Origin: Mycolicibacterium aurum
GTDB lineage: Bacteria; Actinomycetota; Actinomycetes; Mycobacteriales; Mycobacteriaceae
Length of the DNA: 64,000 nt
Direction of reading: 5' to 3'
Assembly (NCBI GenBank): GCA_900078775.1
Contig: LT549889.1
Coordinates: forward strand, 5,952,001 to 6,016,000
Shown here one piece after another: positions 16,680-24,334 of this stretch (the first letter of the stretch is position 1; every line of letters begins with the position of its first letter). Under the pieces are notes generated by a model, which ran no database searches, had not been told where the DNA came from, and worked only from the letters and a program-made list of their open reading frames with translations. Position numbers and translations under genes: made by a program.

Positions 16680-18043
16680 TCGGTCGGCGCCGACTCGTCG
16701 TCGGACTTGTGTTCCCGGCTGACCTCGACCATGAAGTTGGCGAAGTACCCGGTCAGCTGCGGATCGCTCATCATCTGCCAGCGCGGGGCCAGCAGCTTCA
16801 TGTACCGCTCGACGTAGAGGAACTGCTTGCCGATCAGCACCAGCTCCCGGGGCAGCTTCACGTCGTAGGCGTCGGCCAGCGTCGAGAGCTGCTTGCCGAT
16901 CTCGGCGTAACTCATGTCGCCGAGGGTGGACATCGTCAGCGGGGTGGCGAAGCGCTCCAGGTCCTGGGCGGCCTGCGCCTCGGGTTTGACGGTGCCGACG
17001 GCGCCCATCATGACGACGATCTTGCCGGCGGCGGCGTGGTCCTTCTTGACCAGCAGCGCGTACACCAGTTCGCGCAGCAGCCACCGGGTGCGCGGGTCGA
17101 TACGGCCCATGATGCCGAAGTCGAAGAACACGATCTTGCCGTTGTCGTCGACGTAGAGGTTGCCGGCGTGCAGGTCGCCGTGGAACAGGCCGTGTCGCAG
17201 CCCGCCCTCGAAGACGCTGAACAGCAACGCCTTCACCAGCGCTTCGCCGTCGAAGCCCTTCTCGCGGATGGTGGCGACGTCGTCGATGCGGGTGCCCTGG
17301 ATGCGTTCCATGGTGAGCACCCGCTCGCTGGTCAGATCCCAGTAGACCTGCGGCACACGGATGTCGGCGCCCAGCGGGGAGGCGTGCATGTGCGCCACCC
17401 AGGCGTCCATCGACTGGGCTTCCAGCCGGAAGTCCAGTTCCTCGGCGAGGTTGTCGGCGAAGTCGGCGACCACATCCTGCGCGGAAAGACGTTGGCCCAG
17501 CTTGGCGAACTCGACCAGGCGGGCGCCGCGCTTGAGGATCTGCAGGTCCGCGGCGACGCGCCGGCGGATGCCGGGCCGCTGAATCTTGACCACCACCTCC
17601 TCACCGGAATGCAGTGTCGCGTAATGCACCTGGGCGATGGAGGCCGACGCGAACGGCGTCTCGTCGAAGGACTTGAACAGCTTCTCCGGCCGGGCACCGA
17701 GTTCCTCGACGAACAGCTTGTGCACCTCGCCCCGGTCCGCGGGTGGCACTCGGTCCAGCAGGCTGCGGAACTCGCGGCTCAGCGGCTCTCCGAAGGCGCC
17801 CGGACTGGACGCGATGATCTGCCCGAACTTGACGTAGGTGGGGCCCAGATCGGCGAAGGTCTTGGGGACCTGCTTGGCGATCTTCTGCTGCAGCGAACCC
17901 CTGCCCATGAGGTTGCCGACGACGCGGGCGCCGGTGCGGGTGATCTGCCACCCGGTCGCGCCGATGCGGGCGGCCTCGACCGGCAACGGCACCCGGTCCA
18001 GCCTGGCCGGCTCGCGGTGCGTGGGTTTCGGCGTGGAACTCAT
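16676..18043 (-). CDS. ABC1/UbiB atypical kinase family protein
   Basis: The 455-residue protein carries ABC1/AarF/UbiB hallmarks: the KxGQ-type motif YVKFGQIIASSPGAFGEPLS with its downstream Leu/Pro segment, the Ala-rich loop ASIAQVH replacing a kinase Gly-rich loop, VVVKIQRPG (Lys), the catalytic HGDLHAGNLY and the metal motif VFFDFGIMG. It is the counterpart of M. tuberculosis Rv0647c. In other organisms this family supports ubiquinone or isoprenoid-lipid metabolism through ATPase rather than protein-kinase activity. Mycobacteria use menaquinone, so a lipid-related role is an inference from its coupling to lipG and the mmaA genes. It is the first gene of the block. ATG start. Confidence 0.85.
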   Translation of the reverse strand: MSSTPKPTHREPARLDRVPLPVEAARIGATGWQITRTGARVVGNLMGRGSLQQKIAKQVPKTFADLGPTYVKFGQIIASSPGAFGEPLSREFRSLLDRVPPADRGEVHKLFVEELGARPEKLFKSFDETPFASASIAQVHYATLHSGEEVVVKIQRPGIRRRVAADLQILKRGARLVEFAKLGQRLSAQDVVADFADNLAEELDFRLEAQSMDAWVAHMHASPLGADIRVPQVYWDLTSERVLTMERIQGTRIDDVATIREKGFDGEALVKALLFSVFEGGLRHGLFHGDLHAGNLYVDDNGKIVFFDFGIMGRIDPRTRWLLRELVYALLVKKDHAAAGKIVVMMGAVGTVKPEAQAAQDLERFATPLTMSTLGDMSYAEIGKQLSTLADAYDVKLPRELVLIGKQFLYVERYMKLLAPRWQMMSDPQLTGYFANFMVEVSREHKSDDESAPTE

Positions 18044-18101
18044 GTTTGCAGTGTGTCAAAGGCCGAGGTCCGGCCGAAAACAAGTGTGCGCTGCGTCACA
18101 C

Positions 18102-19088
18102 TCATGCGAAGCTGTGTTCGACCTCGGAGCGGCTCAGTTCCGGGTCGCTACCCAGCACATACGTCGGCTCGGTGTGCTCGCACGTGGTGCCGCCCGCGAC
18201 CCGGGCCTGGGCCTGGCGGAATTCCAGCGTGGTGCCCGCCGCGGTGTGCAGCCCGTTGATGATCGACCACACGATGGCGCGCCGGCCGGCCCGCTCGATG
18301 GGGTTGGGGTCGGTGTGCCCGATCAGCTGCTTGGCCCACTTGGGCATGGTGTCGCGGATGGCCCAGTCCACCGCGCTCATCGGCATCGGCAGATTCGATC
18401 CGGTGGCCATCGCCGCGCCGTGGGTGAGCGCCAGCCGGGGCAGGTAGGAGCGCAGGCAGTCCAGCGTCTCGGCCTTGGTGGTGGGCAGGTCGGTGCCGCC
18501 CAGGGCGTGCCCGACCCGGGTGAACTCGCCGTAGTAGCGGTCGAGTTTCTTGCCGCGCAACGGATTCGGATGATAGATCTCGTGTGCGGTGGCGATTCCC
18601 CACACCACGGTGGCGTAGTTCCAGCGCAGCCAGTCCGGATCGTCGGCGTCATACACCGCGCCGTCGGGGCGCACGCCCTTGATGGTGTGGTGCATCGAGC
18701 GGACCGTGCGGGACACCCGCTCGGCGGTTTCGGTGTTGCCGTAGGCGGTGCCGATGAAGAAGGCGATCGAGTGCCCGAGGCGTACGGCGGCGCCCTTCGG
18801 GTCGACGACGGGTTCGGCGATCCCGGTCTCCGGGTCGCGCTTGACCAGCCGCGAGTGGTGCATGCCCATCCAATAGATGGACGGGTCGAGGCGCTCGATG
18901 TAGGAGGCGCACTGCAGCCCGAAGATCAGCGCCTCGGTGTGCGAGTGCACGTGCCAGACCGCGCTGCCGGGCCCGAACCAGCCCGGGTCGCCCTCCGGGC
19001 CGGCGAACTCCATGCCCTTGAAGTAGTGCTGGCGTACGTCCTTGTCGAACTTGCGCTGCAGCATCGACTCGAGCACCTGGTGCGGCAT
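18102..19088 (-). CDS. MpaB-family (DUF2236) oxygenase-like protein
   Basis: The protein is 328 residues from ATG 19088; a GTG at 19133 would add 15 non-conserved residues and overlap the upstream inverted repeat, so the ATG is preferred. It is a DUF2236/MpaB-type protein with conserved blocks such as PGSAVWHVHSHTEALIFGL, MGMHHSRLV, GHSIAFFIGTAYG and WGIATAHEIYH. Relatives include latex clearing proteins and fungal MpaB, which use a b-type haem to cleave hydrocarbon chains with oxygen; the candidate ligand histidines are present here. The divergent TetR gene is probably its regulator. Substrate unknown; terpenoid or long-chain lipid oxidation is possible. Confidence 0.75.
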   Translation of the reverse strand: MPHQVLESMLQRKFDKDVRQHYFKGMEFAGPEGDPGWFGPGSAVWHVHSHTEALIFGLQCASYIERLDPSIYWMGMHHSRLVKRDPETGIAEPVVDPKGAAVRLGHSIAFFIGTAYGNTETAERVSRTVRSMHHTIKGVRPDGAVYDADDPDWLRWNYATVVWGIATAHEIYHPNPLRGKKLDRYYGEFTRVGHALGGTDLPTTKAETLDCLRSYLPRLALTHGAAMATGSNLPMPMSAVDWAIRDTMPKWAKQLIGHTDPNPIERAGRRAIVWSIINGLHTAAGTTLEFRQAQARVAGGTTCEHTEPTYVLGSDPELSRSEVEHSFA

Positions 19089-19125
19089 GTCCACGCCGGA
19101 ACCCCTCAATCTGGTTTTCGTCCTT

Positions 19126-19173
19126 CTGGTCACGTCTGTAGCCAGAATACATTTTGGGTACGGCCGTGACCAG
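19126..19173. promoter_or_regulatory. inverted repeat in divergent mpaB/tetR promoter
   Basis: CTGGTCACG (19126-19134) and its perfect complement CGTGACCAG (19165-19173) are separated by 30 nt in the short space between the divergent oxygenase and TetR genes. The location is right for autoregulation by TetR. The spacing is long for one dimer, so two half-sites or chance remain possible. Confidence 0.35.
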
Positions 19174-19188
19174 TTCTATCATGAGTCC

Positions 19189-19773
19189 ATGACTCGGTGG
19201 GCTGGCGTCGCGCTGGACGACCGGCGCGCCGAACGCCGTGGGTTACTGGTCGACGCCGCCTTCGCGCTGTTCGGCGCCGGCGGAGAAGCCGCGCTGACGG
19301 TGCGCTCGGTGTGCCGGGAATGCGGCCTGAACACCCGCTACTTCTACGAAAGCTTCACCGACACAGACGAACTGCTCGGCGCGGTGTTCGACAAGGTGGC
19401 CGTCGAACTCGCCGCCGCGGTGGACGCAGCTCTGGAGGCCGCGGGGGAGTCGCCGGCCCAGCGGACCCGCGCCGGCATCGCCGCGGTGCTCGGCTTCAGC
19501 TCGGCGGACCCGCGGCGCGGCCGGGTGCTGTTCACCGACGCCCGCACCAATCCGGTGCTCACCGCCCGGCGCGCCGCCCTGCAGGATGCGCTGCTGGCCG
19601 CGGTGCTGGAGGAGGGCTCGCGGCTGCACCCGGGCTCGGACCCGGTGGCCACCCGCGTCGGCGCCGCCATGTTCACCGGCGCGATGGCCGAACTCGCCCA
19701 GCAGTACCTGTCCGGGGCGTTGGGGGAGGACCTGGACGCCGTCGTCGGCGACGCGCTGCGGTTCTTCCGCTGA
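19189..19773 (+). CDS. TetR family transcriptional regulator
   Basis: The 194-residue protein has an N-terminal TetR helix-turn-helix: LLVDAAFALFGAGGEAALTV followed by RSVCRECGLNTRYFYESF, with the family's conserved YFYxxF helix. The C-terminal ligand domain is Ala/Leu-rich and not assignable to a ligand class. The ATG at 19189 was chosen because the helix-turn-helix begins about 14 residues in; the frame is open further upstream but that part lies within the divergent promoter. It is divergent from the MpaB-like gene by about 100 bp, suggesting control of that gene and itself. The DUF559-associated hairpin starts 15 bp after its stop. Confidence 0.85.
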   Translation: MTRWAGVALDDRRAERRGLLVDAAFALFGAGGEAALTVRSVCRECGLNTRYFYESFTDTDELLGAVFDKVAVELAAAVDAALEAAGESPAQRTRAGIAAVLGFSSADPRRGRVLFTDARTNPVLTARRAALQDALLAAVLEEGSRLHPGSDPVATRVGAAMFTGAMAELAQQYLSGALGEDLDAVVGDALRFFR

Positions 19774-19788
19774 CTCCCTTTTTCTTGC

Positions 19789-19848
19789 GCGAAACTCGCG
19801 TACCCGTCGTTGTTTCGCGAAGATCAGCGACCGGTACGCGTGTTTCGC
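19789..19848. repeat. DUF559-associated hairpin, copy 1
   Basis: A 60-bp imperfect palindrome has 21-nt arms (19789-19809, beginning GCGAAACTCGCGTACC; 19828-19848, ending GTACGCGTGTTTCGC) pairing at 19 of 21 positions around an 18-nt loop. The loop contains the palindrome TTCGCGAA. Both arms are identical to those of copy 2 at 20745-20804, while the loops differ except for a central TTCGCG. The two copies bracket the broken DUF559 gene in the same orientation. Confidence 0.85.
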
Positions 19849-19892
19849 CACCTATGTGGAGCCGGGGACCGCGCTGGTGCGTCCAACAAGGT

Positions 19893-20740
19893 ATGGCCAT
19901 TCCCATCCTCGGCGCCGCGGCGGTGGCCGACGGGCTGCTCACCCCGGCGCAGTTGCGTCACCGCTACGAGCCGGTCTTCCGCGGCATCTACTTCGAGAAG
20001 GAGTATTCGCCGACGCTGTTCGAGCGGATCGCCGCCGCGCGCCTGGCCGTGCCGCGTGCGGTGATCGCCGGGATCGCGGCATCCGCGCTGCACGGTGCGA
20101 AGTGGGTCGACGATGACGAGGTCATCGAGTTGGTCGGACGGTGCCGGCCGCAGCGTGGGCTCAAGGGCCGAGAGGAGACGCTGCGCGCCGACGAGGTCAT
20201 GATCCGGTACGACGTCCCGGTGACGACGCCGGCGCGCACGGCATTCGACCTGGCTCGCCGGCTGGGTAAGAAGGTCGCGATCGGGCGGCTCGACGCGCTG
20301 ATGAGTGCCGCACCGTTCTCGATCGAGGACGCCCTGTTGCTGGCGAGGTGCACCCCCGGGCCCGCGGGCTGGTCGACGCGCGCAAGGTGCTGCCCTTCGT
20401 GGGCGGCGGGGCGGAATCTCTGCGGGAGAGCCGGCTGCGGATGGTTTTGATCGACGGCGGCTTGCCGGTCCCGACAACGCAATTCACCGTGTATCGAGCG
20501 GACGGCAAGTACATCCGGCGGATCGACATGGTGTGGGAGGACTACCGGGTCGGGGCCGAATACGACGGGGAGCAGCACCTGACCTCGCGCGAGCAGTACG
20601 CCCGTGACGTCTGGAGTCGCGGCGAACTGCAGAAGCTGGGCTGGTTCGTCATCCACGTCATCAAGGAACACCACGACGCGAACATCGTCGCGGAGGCCCG
20701 CGCGGCGCTACTGGCCCGCGGATGGGATGGCCACCCCTAG
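19893..20740 (+). pseudogene. DUF559 (Vsr-like) protein with AbiEi-like N-terminus, frameshifted
   Basis: Translation from ATG 19893 gives about 150 residues resembling the N-terminal part of the intact relative at 55623-56462 (LLTPAQLRHRYEPVFRGIYF, SALHGAKWVDDDE, TTPARTAFDLARRLG). The frame then derails near 20346-20348. The next frame continues the family without loss (ARGLVDARKVLPF to the end), including the nuclease-fold core VGAEYDGEQHLTSREQYARD and LGWFVIHVIKE. One missing base in the AGGTG run explains everything. Restored, the gene would encode about 282 residues: a wing-helix AbiEi-like half plus a DUF559/very-short-patch-repair-like half. It is bracketed by two identical-arm hairpins. 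A sequencing error is a possible alternative to a true pseudogene. Confidence 0.8.
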
Positions 20741-20744
20741 GGTG

Positions 20745-20804
20745 GCGAAACTCGCGTACCCGTCGCTCATTCGCGGGAATTCACGACCGGTACGCGTGTT
20801 TCGC
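20745..20804. repeat. DUF559-associated hairpin, copy 2
   Basis: The arms at 20745-20765 and 20784-20804 are identical, base for base, to those of copy 1, with the same 18-nt loop length. The loop sequence differs (CTCATTCGCGGGAATTCA). It begins 5 bp after the stop of the DUF559 pseudogene. Conserved arms with a drifting loop suggest selection on the stem or homogenisation of the arms. Confidence 0.85.
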
Positions 20805-20846
20805 CAGCCAGGATTGAGAGGATGGGCGTATCAATCAGGGCGAATT

Positions 20847-20864
20847 CGATATTTCAGAATATCG
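20847..20864. promoter_or_regulatory. inverted repeat upstream of pcaF
   Basis: CGATATT and AATATCG (perfect 7-bp arms, 4-nt spacer) lie in a short AT-rich stretch 23-41 bp before the pcaF start codon. It is a plausible operator for the pcaFDIJ operon. The cognate regulator is not evident; the LysR proteins and the LuxR-type protein in this locus are candidates. Confidence 0.45.
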
Positions 20865-20887
20865 CTGAACCGGCCTACCGTCGAGGC

Positions 20888-22099
20888 ATGTCCGATGTCG
20901 TGATCTGCAACCCACTGCGTACCCCGGTCGGGCGGATGGGCGGGGCGTTGTCCGCCCTGACCGCCGCCGACCTCGCGACCGGCACCCTGAAAGCGCTGCT
21001 GGCCGCCACGAAACTCGGCGACGCCGACATCGACGACGTCATCCTCGGCAACGGGTACGCGAACGGGGAGGCACCGGCGCTCGGCCGGATCGCCGCACTC
21101 GACGCCGGCCTGACCCGCGTGCCCGGCCTGCAGATCGACCGCCGCTGCGGATCCGGACTGCAGGCGGTGCTGTATGCCGCCGGACAGGTCGCGACCGGCG
21201 CGGGCCGGGTGATCGTCGCCGGCGGAGCCGAATCGATGTCCAACGTCGAGCACTACGCCCTCGGACTGCGCACCGGGGTGCGCCAGGGCGGGATCGCGCT
21301 GCAGGACCGCCTGGACCGGGCCCGCGAAACCGCCGGTGGGGCATCGCATCCGATCCCCGGCGGCATGATCGAAACCGCGGAGAACCTGCGTAAGGAGTAC
21401 GGGCTCAGCCGTGCGGACCAGGACGCGCTCGCGGTTCGGTCCCATCAGCGCGCCGTCGCCGCGCAGCAGGCCGGGTATTTCGCCGACGAACTGGTCCCGG
21501 TCACCGTGCCGGGCCGGCGCGGTAGGCCCGACGTCGTGGTCGACCGCGACGAACACCCGCGTGCCGACCTCGATCTGGACACGCTCGCCGGACTACGGCC
21601 GATCCGCGCCAAGGTCGACCCCGCCTCGACGGTGACCGCCGGGAACGCCTCCGGCCAGAACGACGGGGCCGCCATGTGCGTGGTCACCACCGGCGCCGAC
21701 GCCGAACGGCTGGGGCTCACCCCGCTGCTGCGGCTGCGGTCCTGGGCGGTGACCGGATGTCGCCCCGAGATGATGGGCATCGGCCCGGTCGCCGCCACGG
21801 CGGCCGCGCTGGAGCGCGCCGGGCTCACCCTCGACGAGATCGACCTGATCGAACTGAACGAGGCGTTCGCGGCCCAGGTGCTCGCGGTGCTGGCGGAATG
21901 GAAGATCGATCCGACCGATGACCGACTGAATCCCAACGGATCCGGCATCTCGCTGGGACATCCGATCGGCGCGACCGGCGCCCGCATCCTGGCGACCGCG
22001 GCGTACGAGGCCCGCCGCCGCGGTGCGCGGCACGTGCTGGAGACCATGTGCATCGGCGGCGGGCAGGGCCTGGCCGCGGTGTTCGAGGTGCTCCGATGA
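20888..22099 (+). CDS. pcaF: 3-oxoadipyl-CoA thiolase
   Basis: The 403-residue thiolase has the acylation Cys in DRRCGSGLQAV (Cys87), NEAFAAQ, the GHPIGATGARI His motif and the C-terminal CIGGGQG Cys motif, so all catalytic residues are present. Thiolases are hard to tell apart by sequence. The beta-ketoadipate role (3-oxoadipyl-CoA + CoA to succinyl-CoA + acetyl-CoA) comes from its place at the head of an operon with PcaD and PcaIJ, with stop and start codons overlapping throughout. ATG 20888 fits the N-terminus SDVVICNPLRTPVGR; the upstream in-frame ATG at 20822 would place the promoter inverted repeat inside the gene. Confidence 0.88.
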   Translation: MSDVVICNPLRTPVGRMGGALSALTAADLATGTLKALLAATKLGDADIDDVILGNGYANGEAPALGRIAALDAGLTRVPGLQIDRRCGSGLQAVLYAAGQVATGAGRVIVAGGAESMSNVEHYALGLRTGVRQGGIALQDRLDRARETAGGASHPIPGGMIETAENLRKEYGLSRADQDALAVRSHQRAVAAQQAGYFADELVPVTVPGRRGRPDVVVDRDEHPRADLDLDTLAGLRPIRAKVDPASTVTAGNASGQNDGAAMCVVTTGADAERLGLTPLLRLRSWAVTGCRPEMMGIGPVAATAAALERAGLTLDEIDLIELNEAFAAQVLAVLAEWKIDPTDDRLNPNGSGISLGHPIGATGARILATAAYEARRRGARHVLETMCIGGGQGLAAVFEVLR

Positions 22100-22866
22100 C
22101 CACCGTCGACGTGCACGCCGTGGTGACCGGACGCGCGGAGGGCCCCGTCGTGGTGCTGTCCAACTCGCTGGGCTCCACCCACCGCATGTGGGACGCCCAA
22201 CTGGAGGCGCTGGAGCGGCGATTCCGGGTGGTGCGCTACGACACCCGCGGCCACGGCGGCTCTCCGGTGCCCGACGGCCCGTACTCGATCGACGACCTGG
22301 CCGACGACCTGGTGGCCCTGCTGGACCGGCTCGGCGTGGCAAAGGCCCACCTGGTCGGGCTGTCGCTGGGCGGCATGACGGTCATGCGGGTCGCTGCCCG
22401 TAACCCCGAACGGGTAGGCCGAATCGCTTTGCTGTGCACCGGTGCTCAGCTGCCGCCGGCCAGCGCCTGGCGGGAACGGGCGGCCACGGTGCGCGCCGAG
22501 GGTAGCGCGGCGGTGGCCGAGTCCGTCGTGGCGCGCTGGTTCACCCCCGGCTACCTGGACGCCAATCCGAGCGTCCGCGCGGCGCACGTGCAGATGATCG
22601 CCGGCACGCCCGCCGAAGGCTACGCCGGATGCTGCGAGGCGATCGCGCAACTCGATCTGCGCGAACAGCTTTCGTCGATCACCGCGCCCACCCTGGCCAT
22701 CGCCGGGGCCGACGACCCGGCCACCCCGCCGGCGAAACTCGAAGAGATCGCCGAGCAGATCCCCGAGGCCGAACTGCTGACGGTGCCCGATGCCGCGCAT
22801 CTGGCCAACGCCGAGCAACCCGGCGTCATCACCCCAGCCCTCATCGATCACTTGGAGCAGCGATGA
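22096..22866 (+). CDS. pcaD: 3-oxoadipate enol-lactonase
   Basis: The 256-residue alpha/beta hydrolase has nucleophile elbow GLSLGGM (Ser90), the oxyanion segment VLSNSLGSTHRMWD characteristic of PcaD/CatD enol-lactonases, RYDTRGHGGS, and a C-terminal PDAAHLAN His. It hydrolyses 3-oxoadipate enol-lactone to 3-oxoadipate in the cytosol. The start overlaps the pcaF stop (ATGA), as the next gene overlaps this one, so the operon is translationally coupled. In many actinobacteria PcaD is fused to PcaC; here it stands alone, fitting a catechol rather than protocatechuate branch. Confidence 0.92.
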   Translation: MTTVDVHAVVTGRAEGPVVVLSNSLGSTHRMWDAQLEALERRFRVVRYDTRGHGGSPVPDGPYSIDDLADDLVALLDRLGVAKAHLVGLSLGGMTVMRVAARNPERVGRIALLCTGAQLPPASAWRERAATVRAEGSAAVAESVVARWFTPGYLDANPSVRAAHVQMIAGTPAEGYAGCCEAIAQLDLREQLSSITAPTLAIAGADDPATPPAKLEEIAEQIPEAELLTVPDAAHLANAEQPGVITPALIDHLEQR

Positions 22867-23651
22867 CAGTCAACAAACTCATGGACTCCGCAGCCGATGC
22901 GGTGGCCGACATCCCCGACGGCGCCCGGCTGGCGGTCGGCGGCTTCGGCCTGGCCGGCATCCCGTGGTTCCTGATCGACGCCCTGCTGGAACAGGGTGCC
23001 CGCGACCTGACCATCGTGAGCAACAACTGCGGTGTCGACGGCGGCGGGCTCGGACTGCTGCTGGAGGCGCACCGGATCTCCCGGGTGATCGCCTCGTATG
23101 TGGGCGAGAACAAGGAATTCGCCCGCCAGTACCTCTCCGGCGAGCTGACCGTCGAGCTGACCCCACAGGGCACGCTGGCCGAGCGGATGCGGGCCGGCGG
23201 CAGCGGTATCGGCGCGTTCTTCACCCCGACCGGGGTGGGCACGATGGTCGCCGACGGTGGCCTGCCGTGGCGTTACCGCCCCGACGGCAGCGTCGCGCTG
23301 GCCTCCCCGCCGAAGGAGGTCCGCACCTTCGGCGGGCGGCAGATGCTGCTCGAGGAATCCATCGTCACCGATTACGCGCTGGTGCGCGCCGCGGTCGCCG
23401 ACAAGGCCGGAAACTGCGTATTCCACGCTGCCGCACGCAACTTCAACCCGCCGGCGGCCATGTCGGGCCGCATCACGGTGGTCGAGGCCGAACGTGTGGT
23501 GGAGGTCGGACAACTGCACCCCGACGCCGTGCACCTGCCCGGCATCTTTGTGCAGCGGGTCGTCGAACTGACACCCGAGCAGGCCGCCCGCAAGGGCATC
23601 GAGAAGCGCACGACCCGTCCCCGCCCCACCGCACAGGAGGTTTCGCGATGA
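22863..23651 (+). CDS. pcaI: 3-oxoadipate CoA-transferase subunit A
   Basis: The 262-residue protein is the alpha subunit of a class I CoA-transferase: N-terminal MTVNKLMDSAADAVADIPDG, the glycine loop AVGGFGLAGIP, LTIVSNNCGVDG, and EFARQYLSGELTVELTPQGT. With PcaJ it transfers CoA from succinyl-CoA to 3-oxoadipate. SCOT-type (acetoacetate) transferases are close relatives; neighbouring pcaD and pcaF favour 3-oxoadipate. ATG start overlaps the pcaD stop. The C-terminal basic tail (IEKRTTRPRP) is typical. Confidence 0.9.
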   Translation: MTVNKLMDSAADAVADIPDGARLAVGGFGLAGIPWFLIDALLEQGARDLTIVSNNCGVDGGGLGLLLEAHRISRVIASYVGENKEFARQYLSGELTVELTPQGTLAERMRAGGSGIGAFFTPTGVGTMVADGGLPWRYRPDGSVALASPPKEVRTFGGRQMLLEESIVTDYALVRAAVADKAGNCVFHAAARNFNPPAAMSGRITVVEAERVVEVGQLHPDAVHLPGIFVQRVVELTPEQAARKGIEKRTTRPRPTAQEVSR

Positions 23652-24334
23652 GTTGGACCCGTGACCAGATGGCGGCCCGCGCCGCCCGCGAACTGCGCGA
23701 CGGCGACTACGTCAACCTCGGGATCGGCCTTCCGACCCTGATCCCGGATCACCTGCCGGCGGACTCGGACGTCACGCTGCACGCGGAGAACGGCATCCTG
23801 GGGGTCGGACCGTTTCCCTACGAGGACGAGGTCGACCCGGACCTGGTGAACGCCGGCAAACAGACGGTCTCCGTCCTCGCCGGTGCCTCCTTCTTCGATT
23901 CGGCGACCAGCTTCGCGATGATCCGCGGCGGGCACGTCGATGTCGCGGTGCTGGGCGGTATGCAGGTCGCCGCCAACGGGGATCTGGCCAACTGGATGGT
24001 GCCCGGCTCGATGGTCAAGGGCATGGGCGGCGCGATGGACCTGGTCAGCGGGGCCGAACGGGTCATCGTGCTGATGGACCACGTCACGAAATCCGGTGCG
24101 GCGAAACTGGTTCTGGACTGTGACCTGCCGCTGACGGGCAAGGCGGTGGTGAGCCGGGTGATCACCGAACTGGGAGTCTTCGACGTGACCGGCGGGGGTT
24201 TCGCGGTTGTGGAACTGGCCGACGGGGTCGCCTTCGCCGACGTGGTCGCCAAGACCGCGGCGCCGGTGTTCGACGGCCGTCAGCGATTCAGCGCGGCGAG
24301 TTCGGTACGGGAACGCACACCGAGCTTGGCGTAG
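23648..24334 (+). CDS. pcaJ: 3-oxoadipate CoA-transferase subunit B
   Basis: The 228-residue beta subunit has the catalytic Glu in ENGILGVGP (about residues 48-56), the N-terminal DGDYVNLGIGLPTLIP and the GSMVKGMGGAMDLV glycine loop. It forms the active site with PcaI. The start codon overlaps the pcaI stop. Oddity: the last 18 codons (about 24280-24334) run into the 3' end of the oppositely oriented LuxR-type gene, so the two genes overlap tail to tail by 55 bp and the PcaJ tail (ending RERTPSLA) is encoded antisense to the regulator's helix-turn-helix. The tail probably arose by loss of an earlier stop. Confidence 0.9.
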   Translation: MSWTRDQMAARAARELRDGDYVNLGIGLPTLIPDHLPADSDVTLHAENGILGVGPFPYEDEVDPDLVNAGKQTVSVLAGASFFDSATSFAMIRGGHVDVAVLGGMQVAANGDLANWMVPGSMVKGMGGAMDLVSGAERVIVLMDHVTKSGAAKLVLDCDLPLTGKAVVSRVITELGVFDVTGGGFAVVELADGVAFADVVAKTAAPVFDGRQRFSAASSVRERTPSLA

